A DNA stretch of 30,788 nucleotides from CAZFUY01 sp964522445 (lineage in GTDB: Bacteria > Pseudomonadota > Gammaproteobacteria > SZUA-229), in the NCBI GenBank assembly GCA_964522445.1, contig CAZFUY010000019.1, forward strand, positions 1 through 30,788. The letters are read 5' to 3'. The translations under genes were made by a program, and so were the position numbers. Position 1 is the first letter of the stretch. Each line of letters opens with the position of its first letter. The notes under the pieces were generated by a model, which worked only from the letters and a program-made list of their open reading frames with translations, searched no databases and was not told the DNA's origin. This document shows positions 25,088 to 30,788 of the stretch, piece after piece.

Positions 25088-25904
25088 TATCTTCCATATT
25101 TAATAAATCAATTAGTTTTTTAGTAACCTGACCTTTGTTGAACTTTTTATCTTCCATTTTTTTTACAGGCCAGATTCCAATTAAACTATTGGTTAAAAAC
25201 AACTCATCCATTTCAAAAAAATCTTCTTTTTTAATTTCTATTTGCTCAACACTAAATCCTGCTTTTTCTGCTATTTCAATAATTTGTTCTCTAACAACAC
25301 CATTAACGCCTGCATATCTTAATATTGGCGTATAAAGCGAGCCATTACTTATTGCAAAAACATTGCTCATTGTTCCTTCTATAACATTGTTATTATTATC
25401 CAGCATCAGGCCTTCTGAAATTGACACATCACTCCATTCATTTCTGGCCATAACGTTTTCCAGTTTATTCATATGTTTTAAGCCTGCTAAAGCAGTATTA
25501 ATTGATGCTGGTGTTTTACAGAATATTATATTTACACCTTTATCACTTAAATCATCCGGGTAATCTGGCCAGGGATAAATACTGACTATTCTGCCTGGTT
25601 CAACTTTTTCTGGTTTTAAATAACCCCTGCCTCCACAGCCTCTGGTTAACATTAATTTTACAACGGCATTATCTGTATTGATTAATAGCTGTTTAATATC
25701 CTGTAACCATTGTTCTTCTGATATCTCTGGCAAGCCTGTTTTTTTACAGCCCAAAGACAAACGTGATAGATGTTTATCCCACAATAATAACTTACCGTTT
25801 TTGTAAGCTATGGTTTCAAATAAACCATCACCATAGTGAAAACCTCTATCACAAAGTGCGATAGAGTTTACTGGTTGGCCATTTATTAAGCTATTTACTG
25901 TCAT
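25071..25904 (-). CDS. pabC: Aminodeoxychorismate lyase (PabC)
   Basis: PLP enzyme that splits 4-amino-4-deoxychorismate into p-aminobenzoate and pyruvate for folate synthesis. It has 277 residues of fold type IV (BCAT-like). Visible motifs are DRGFHYGDGLFETI (19-32), LTRGCGGRGY, the PLP lysine Lys143 in GLKHMNKLENV, and EGTMSNVFAI near the C-terminal third. The length is normal. It overlaps mltG by 17 bp and lies after pabB, so both PABA genes not encoding the amidotransferase are together. pabA is not in the window. Confidence 0.94.
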   Translation of the reverse strand: MTVNSLINGQPVNSIALCDRGFHYGDGLFETIAYKNGKLLLWDKHLSRLSLGCKKTGLPEISEEQWLQDIKQLLINTDNAVVKLMLTRGCGGRGYLKPEKVEPGRIVSIYPWPDYPDDLSDKGVNIIFCKTPASINTALAGLKHMNKLENVMARNEWSDVSISEGLMLDNNNNVIEGTMSNVFAISNGSLYTPILRYAGVNGVVREQIIEIAEKAGFSVEQIEIKKEDFFEMDELFLTNSLIGIWPVKKMEDKKFNKGQVTKKLIDLLNMEDNAREL

Positions 25905-25925
25905 TAGTATTTAAAAGCTTTAAAA

Positions 25926-25963
25926 GCCCCCTCACCCTAACCCTTCCCCTATGGGAGAGGGGA
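25926..25963. repeat. C/G-rich intergenic hairpin repeat (copy 2)
   Basis: A C-rich run (CCCCCTCACCCTAACCCTTC) is followed closely by GGGAGAGGGGA. The design matches the element at 4626-4662. It fills most of the gap between pabB and pabC. In RNA the two halves can pair with one bulge and a G-U pair. It resembles widespread CCCTCACCC-type repeats of proteobacteria. It is not a clean terminator for pabB. Confidence 0.65.
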
Positions 25964-25966
25964 TTT

Positions 25967-27298
25967 TTAATTTATTAAAGCTTTAATCAGGCCTTTGGCC
26001 TTTGCTCTTGTTTCTTCTAATTCATGTTGTGGATCAGAATCAGAAACTATACCACCACCCGCCCTGAACATAAGTTTATTGCCATCTCTTACAATAGTAC
26101 GAATTAAAATATTCAAATCCATACTGCCATCCCTGTTTAGAAAACCTGATGATCCTGTATAAGCACCACGCCCTGTTTGTTCCAGCTCAGCTAATATTTC
26201 CATGCACCTGACTTTAGGGCAACCCGTGATTGTACCTCCAGGAAAAACTGCTTTTATAATCTGCCCTGGGGTTACATTATGCTGAAGCATTCCTCTTACA
26301 TTAGACACAATATGATGCACATGCTTATAGGTTTCTAAAACCATTAACTCATTAACTTCTACTGTTCCTGGCTGACATATACGACCAAGATCATTTCGTT
26401 CCAGATCAATTAGCATAATATGTTCGGCTCGTTCTTTAGGATGCGCCATTAATTCATTTGATAATTTCTGGTCAGCACCTTCGTTAACAGATCTTGGTCT
26501 TGTTCCCGCAATGGGTCTTGTTTCTATCTTATTATTTTTAACTTCAATCAAACGCTCAGGTGATGAGCTAATAATCGCTTTATCTTTATATGTTACCAGT
26601 GCATTAAAAGGCCCTGGATTACTTTGAGTAAGATGGTAAAACAAACTGCTATTGTTAATTGAGTTTAATAACTGTGTATGCCAGACACGTGATAAATTAA
26701 CCTGAAAAACATCTCCATCAATAATGTACTGTTTTATACGTTTAACCTGCTGAAGATATTTTTTAGCATCCTCTTCCTGTAAAGCATCTATATTTATAAG
26801 CTGTTTATATGAACTGACTTCTTTTGTTATTTTTTCCAAATCAGTTTTGATTTGTTGCAGACATTCTTTATATAAAACTTCACAAACAATGTATGCCTGC
26901 TGAGTTTGATGATCAATAATAATAGCAGCAGGACAGCGCATGGCAAAAGCGATGGGCAAGCCATCATCTGCTTCGGGCAACTTTAAACCTGACTCAATCT
27001 CTGCAGCTATTTCATAAGCCAGATAAATAAACCAGCCACCTGTAAAAGGCAGCTCTGATTTTATATTTTTTATTTTTTGTTGTTGCCATAATTGATCAAG
27101 CTGATCAAGAAAACTATGCTGAGAATCAGCAACTAAAGTATCCTGCGGACAGGCAAAAAGAATATCATATCTGGCTTGTGCTCCACCTCTGGCGGAACTG
27201 GCAAGTAAATGGGGGTAGCGTTCTGGAAAACAGGCGTTTAACTGTAATAAGTCAGGTATTGAATCTAGTTTGATGGTTTGGAAATGCGCGGTTTCCAT
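25967..27298 (-). CDS. pabB: Aminodeoxychorismate synthase component I (PabB), PIAGT type
   Basis: Chorismate-binding subunit that aminates chorismate to 4-amino-4-deoxychorismate with ammonia from PabA. It has 443 residues with the full chorismate-utilising domain: DGDVFQVNLSR, SSSPERLI, RPIAGTRPRS (261-270), HPKERAEHIMLIDLERNDLG, PGGTITGCPKVR and FRAGGGIVSDSDP. The active-site motif is PIAGT with Ala264, where classical PabB has PIKGT with a nucleophilic Lys. PIAGT is also the anthranilate synthase motif. The short N-terminal domain, overall similarity and the adjacent pabC favour PabB over TrpE. No ribosome-binding site is seen before the ATG. Confidence 0.88.
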   Translation of the reverse strand: METAHFQTIKLDSIPDLLQLNACFPERYPHLLASSARGGAQARYDILFACPQDTLVADSQHSFLDQLDQLWQQQKIKNIKSELPFTGGWFIYLAYEIAAEIESGLKLPEADDGLPIAFAMRCPAAIIIDHQTQQAYIVCEVLYKECLQQIKTDLEKITKEVSSYKQLINIDALQEEDAKKYLQQVKRIKQYIIDGDVFQVNLSRVWHTQLLNSINNSSLFYHLTQSNPGPFNALVTYKDKAIISSSPERLIEVKNNKIETRPIAGTRPRSVNEGADQKLSNELMAHPKERAEHIMLIDLERNDLGRICQPGTVEVNELMVLETYKHVHHIVSNVRGMLQHNVTPGQIIKAVFPGGTITGCPKVRCMEILAELEQTGRGAYTGSSGFLNRDGSMDLNILIRTIVRDGNKLMFRAGGGIVSDSDPQHELEETRAKAKGLIKALIN

Positions 27299-27330
27299 TT
27301 TATGGGCTGAGTTATTTGACCGAAAAGAAG

Positions 27331-28569
27331 CTAGATTTTTTTAAATAATATTGAACCATTCGTACCACCGAAACCAAATGAATTGGATAACGCGTAATTA
27401 ATTTTCATATCACGCGCTGTGTTGGGTACAAAATCTAAATCACAGTCAGGATCCTGATTATCAAGATTAATGGTGGGTGATGCAATCTGATCTTTTAATG
27501 ACATGACTGAAAACACGGCTTCGATACCACCTGCCGCGCCTAATAAATGACCTGTCATTGATTTTGTTGATGTTATTGCAAGCTTACTGGCATGATCACC
27601 AAATGCGGCTTTCATTGCTAATGTTTCAACTACATCACCTGCGGGTGTTGATGTGCCATGTGCATTGATAAAGTCAATATCCTGTGGATTTACACCGGCA
27701 TCTTTAATAGCGTTAAGCATGCAGCGAGCTGCACCTTCACCGCCTTTAGAAGGCAATGTCATGTGATAGGCATCACCGCTCATGCCAAAGCCAGCAAACT
27801 CAGCATAGATTTTTGCGCCGCGAGCTTTGGCATGTTCGTATTCTTCAAGCACCAGAACACCCGCACCATCGCCTAATACAAAACCATCACGGTCTTTATC
27901 CCAGGGACGGCTGGCCGCTTCTGGATCATCATTACGTCTGGAAAGTGCTCGGGCAGATGCAAAGCCACCAATGCCTAAAGGAGAAGAGGCTTTTTCTGCG
28001 CCGCCTGTAATCATCACATCAGCATCACCATAGGCAATTATACGTGCCGCATTACCTACGCTATGTGTGCCTGTTGTGCATGCGGTAACAAGGGCAATGT
28101 TCGGACCTTTAATACCATGTTTGATTGAAACATTGCCGGAAATCATATTAATAATAGAACCGGGAATTAGAAAAGGCGATATTCTACGAGGACCACCTTT
28201 ATCTAGCGCATCCTTGTTTTTTTCAATCAATTGCAGGCCACCAATACCTGAGCCAATAGATACTCCAATACGCTCTGCATTTTCATCTGTGATTTCAAGA
28301 CCTGAGTCCTGAATGGCCTGATCAGCAGCGGCAATACCATAATGGATAAATGTATCCATCTTTTTGAGATCTTTCTTTGCTATATAGTCAGTCGCATCAA
28401 AACCTTTAACCGTGCAGGCAAAGGTGACCGAGAAGCCCTCAATATCAAAATCAGTAATCGTGGCTGCACCACTTTTACCTGCAATGATATTTTGCCAGGA
28501 TTCTTTTAGATTAAGGCCAACGGGTGAAACTATACCTAGACCTGTAACGACAACTCGACGTTTAGCCAA
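27331..28569 (-). CDS. fabF: 3-oxoacyl-ACP synthase II (FabF)
   Basis: Condensing enzyme that elongates acyl-ACP with malonyl-ACP. The frame opens at an ATG at 28590, but a ribosome-binding site (AGGAGA, 28576-28581) lies inside that extension, 6 bp before a TTG at 28569. The TTG gives (M)AKRRVVVTGLG, the standard FabF N-terminus, and 412 residues. The catalytic triad is Cys164 (in ACTTGTHS), His304 (NAHGTSTP) and His341 (TGHLLG). The thiolase fold is complete. It follows acpP after a strong hairpin terminator, so its expression depends on read-through or its own promoter. Confidence 0.96.
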   Translation of the reverse strand: MAKRRVVVTGLGIVSPVGLNLKESWQNIIAGKSGAATITDFDIEGFSVTFACTVKGFDATDYIAKKDLKKMDTFIHYGIAAADQAIQDSGLEITDENAERIGVSIGSGIGGLQLIEKNKDALDKGGPRRISPFLIPGSIINMISGNVSIKHGIKGPNIALVTACTTGTHSVGNAARIIAYGDADVMITGGAEKASSPLGIGGFASARALSRRNDDPEAASRPWDKDRDGFVLGDGAGVLVLEEYEHAKARGAKIYAEFAGFGMSGDAYHMTLPSKGGEGAARCMLNAIKDAGVNPQDIDFINAHGTSTPAGDVVETLAMKAAFGDHASKLAITSTKSMTGHLLGAAGGIEAVFSVMSLKDQIASPTINLDNQDPDCDLDFVPNTARDMKINYALSNSFGFGGTNGSILFKKI

Positions 28570-28595
28570 GAATATTCTCCTGTGATGCAAATAAA

Positions 28596-28626
28596 AAAAG
28601 GGCAGACATTTTAAGTCTGCCCTTTT
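28596..28626 (-). terminator. Intrinsic terminator between acpP and fabF
   Basis: AAAAGGGCAGAC, a 7-nt loop and GTCTGCCCTTTT form a 12-bp stem. Read on the minus strand, a run of T residues follows at once. It begins 12 bp after the acpP stop and lies just before the fabF ribosome-binding site. It would end most acpP transcripts and allow high ACP expression relative to FabF. Confidence 0.85.
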
Positions 28627-28638
28627 AAATAGCCAGTA

Positions 28639-28872
28639 TTAGCTATGAGCGTTTACATAGTCCAGAGCTTGCTGAACTGTAGTGATTTTTTCAGCATCCT
28701 CATCTGGAATTTCACATTCAAATTCTTCTTCCAGAGCCATAACTAATTCAACTGTATCCAGTGAGTCTGCTCCTAAATCATCAACGAAAGATGCTGCGTT
28801 AGTAACTTCTTCTTCTTTAACGCCCAGTTGTTCAACAACGATTTTGCGTACACGTTCTTCAGCACTGCTCAT
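28639..28872 (-). CDS. acpP: Acyl carrier protein (AcpP)
   Basis: Small acidic carrier that holds growing acyl chains on a 4'-phosphopantetheine arm. It has 77 residues. The attachment site is Ser37 in GADSLDTVELVMALEEEF, almost invariant in the family. A good ribosome-binding site (AGAGGAAAA) precedes the ATG. It has a 185-bp AT-rich gap upstream, which probably carries its own promoter, and a strong terminator just downstream. No clear -35/-10 pair could be picked out by eye. Confidence 0.98.
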   Translation of the reverse strand: MSSAEERVRKIVVEQLGVKEEEVTNAASFVDDLGADSLDTVELVMALEEEFECEIPDEDAEKITTVQQALDYVNAHS

Positions 28873-29057
28873 TTATTTTTCCTCTGTTTTCGAGATAATT
28901 TATAACTGCGCGGTATTTTAGTTAATAACGGCACAGCATGCTACTAAATTCTTTAAAATATTTCATCTTATTGAAATAAAACAAATACATTTAAATTCAA
29001 TGACTTACAGTATATATTTAATGTTAATACTATTTAAAAGATTCATGGTAATTCAGG

Positions 29058-29795
29058 TTACGGCATATACATGCCACCATTTACATTGATTGTCTCACCT
29101 GTAATGTAGCTGGCCTGGGGTGACGCAAGAAAAGCCACGGCATTTGCAATGTCCTGTGGATCACCTAATTTGTTTAAGGGGATCTGTTTTATAAGCGCTT
29201 CACGCTGCTCATCTGGCAGGGCTTTGGTCATATCTGTATCAATAAATCCAGGTGCTACGGTATTTACTGTGATATTACGTGAACCAATCTCACGCGCTAA
29301 AGATTTACTAAAACCTAAAATACCGGCTTTCGCAGCAGAGTAATTGGTCTGCCCAGCATTACCCGTAAGACCTACTACAGATGCGATATTAATTATACGC
29401 CCAGTTCGAGCTTTCATCATCGGGCGTATAACTGCTTTACATACACGGAAAATAGAAGTCAGATTAGTGTCCATAATGTCCTGCCACTGATCTTCTTTCA
29501 TCATCATTAATAAATTATCACGAGTAATACCAGCATTATTAACAAGAATGCTCACTGAGCCAAATTCATCACCAATGGCTTTAACAACACCTTTAATGGA
29601 TTCTACATCAGTAACATTAAGCATCATGCCCTTGCCACCATTAGCCGACAAATATTCAGTGATACTCTCTGCACCCGCTTCTGATGTCGCTGTTCCAATT
29701 ACAGTAGCACCCTGAGCTGCCAGTGTTTCTGCAATCGCTTTGCCTATGCCACGACTTGCACCTGTAACCAGTGCGATTTGACCTTCTAAGCTCAT
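29058..29795 (-). CDS. fabG: 3-oxoacyl-ACP reductase (FabG)
   Basis: NADPH-dependent short-chain dehydrogenase that reduces 3-oxoacyl-ACP. It has 245 residues. The cofactor motif TGASRGIG is at 11-18, and NNAG is at 86-89. The catalytic residues are Ser139, Tyr152 and Lys156 (YSAAK). The C-terminus ETINVNGGMYMP is typical. The ribosome-binding site AGAGGAAA is visible. It lies 29 bp after fabD. Confidence 0.97.
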   Translation of the reverse strand: MSLEGQIALVTGASRGIGKAIAETLAAQGATVIGTATSEAGAESITEYLSANGGKGMMLNVTDVESIKGVVKAIGDEFGSVSILVNNAGITRDNLLMMMKEDQWQDIMDTNLTSIFRVCKAVIRPMMKARTGRIINIASVVGLTGNAGQTNYSAAKAGILGFSKSLAREIGSRNITVNTVAPGFIDTDMTKALPDEQREALIKQIPLNKLGDPQDIANAVAFLASPQASYITGETINVNGGMYMP

Positions 29796-29824
29796 GTATA
29801 TTTCCTCTGTGTTATCTGCTGATA

Positions 29825-30763
29825 CTATTCAGCCAGAGCATCGATAAATTTATTCAGATTATCAACGCTATCAATTGTGTAATTAGGTATAGATTTATCT
29901 ATTCGACGATTTAAGCCTGCAAGCACTTTTCCCGGACCGCATTCTACAATTGCTGTCGCGCCTTCTGCAATAAGGCTGTTCACAGTGTCTACCCACAAAA
30001 CAGGATTATGTAACTGCTTTTTTAAACCATCTGCAATTTCATCTGTATCGACATGAGATGCAGCATCTACATTTTGTAAAACAGTAATAGCTGGAGAATT
30101 AATGTCTATTTCAGATAATTTATTCGCTAAAAGATCAGCCGCATCTGTCATTAAAGAGCTGTGTGATGGAACACTCACTGGCAATTTTATTGCCCGTTTA
30201 GCATTGGCTTCTTTGGCTAGCGTCATGGCTTTTTCAACAGCTTCTGCATTTCCTGCAATAACAACCTGGCCGGGGGAATTAAAATTAACCGCTTCTACTG
30301 TTAGCTTATTATCAGATGCCTGTTCACATACAGATTTAACCGCATTATCATCCAGACCTAAAATGGCCGCCATAGCGCCAACACCTTCAGGCACAGCCTC
30401 CTGCATAAGCTGACCACGGCTCGCAACCAGTTTTACCGCATCTTCAAACTTTAAAGCACCAGCACATACAAGCGCCGTATATTCACCTAAACTGTGCCCC
30501 GCCATAATAACGGGTTTTTCATCGGTGCTTTTACGCAATATTTTCCAGGCTGCAACACCTGCTGTTAACATAGCGGGTTGAGTACATTCTGTTTTATTGA
30601 GTTCTTCAGCTGAACCTTCAGAAACAACTTTCCAGAGATCATAACCTAAAACTTCAGATGCCCTTGCAAACAGATCTTTTACTTCTGAATGCTGTTCTGC
30701 TAATTCTGCCATCATGCCAATAGCCTGAGATCCCTGCCCGGGAAATACACATGCAAACTTCAT
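29825..30763 (-). CDS. fabD: Malonyl-CoA:ACP transacylase (FabD)
   Basis: Transfers malonyl from CoA to ACP for fatty acid synthesis. The frame can be read from a TTG at 30778, but the ATG at 30763 is the better start. It has GAAGG 7 bp upstream and gives the usual N-terminus MKFACVFPGQGSQ. The protein then has 312 residues. The active-site serine is Ser91 in GHSLGEY, and the catalytic His is His201 in SVPSHSSL. It is complete in the window. fabH, plsX and rpmF, often upstream, would lie beyond the window edge. Confidence 0.96.
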   Translation of the reverse strand: MKFACVFPGQGSQAIGMMAELAEQHSEVKDLFARASEVLGYDLWKVVSEGSAEELNKTECTQPAMLTAGVAAWKILRKSTDEKPVIMAGHSLGEYTALVCAGALKFEDAVKLVASRGQLMQEAVPEGVGAMAAILGLDDNAVKSVCEQASDNKLTVEAVNFNSPGQVVIAGNAEAVEKAMTLAKEANAKRAIKLPVSVPSHSSLMTDAADLLANKLSEIDINSPAITVLQNVDAASHVDTDEIADGLKKQLHNPVLWVDTVNSLIAEGATAIVECGPGKVLAGLNRRIDKSIPNYTIDSVDNLNKFIDALAE

Positions 30764-30788
30764 TTTAAAAACCTTCAAAAAACTTGCC

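Overview
The window is chromosomal DNA of an AT-rich gammaproteobacterium. Two things support this. The minus-strand order fabD-fabG-acpP-fabF-(pabB)-pabC-mltG-tmk-holB-pilZ-tatD is the order known from Pseudomonas. The seven-gene pel locus also has the Pseudomonas order. A cbb3 oxidase and its assembly genes point to respiration at low oxygen. The genus cannot be fixed from this sequence.

Layout. Positions 1-7373 (+) hold the end of ccoN, then ccoO, ccoQ, ccoP, an overlooked 37-codon membrane ORF with its own ribosome-binding site and terminator, and the assembly set ccoG-ccoH-ccoI-ccoS. Positions 7447-19727 (-) hold a complete, intact pelABCDEFG locus for the cationic exopolysaccharide Pel, convergent with the cco genes. 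Its c-di-GMP receptor PelD keeps the RxxD motif. Positions 19896-21100 (-) hold a two-gene unit of unknown function: a four-helix membrane protein and a single-anchor protein. Positions 21231-30763 (-) hold the housekeeping cluster for fatty acid synthesis (FabD, FabG, ACP, FabF), p-aminobenzoate (PabB, PabC), cell-wall glycan release (MltG), dTMP kinase, the DNA polymerase III delta-prime subunit, PilZ and TatD.

How the parts fit. The cco genes make and mature a high-affinity terminal oxidase. The pel genes build a biofilm matrix under c-di-GMP control. An FNR/Anr-like site about 110 bp before pelA suggests that pel may also respond to low oxygen, which would give the two neighbouring loci a common cue.

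The most interesting non-textbook signals are: a near-consensus LexA (SOS) box 18 bp before the unknown membrane-protein pair; the small CcoM-like ORF after ccoP; the FNR-like site before pelA; a PabB with the PIAGT instead of the PIKGT motif; a 73-bp palindromic element abutting the tatD stop; and two related C/G-rich repeat hairpins, one of which covers the ribosome-binding site of ccoI. I see no CRISPR array, tRNA, rRNA, insertion sequence or pseudogene.
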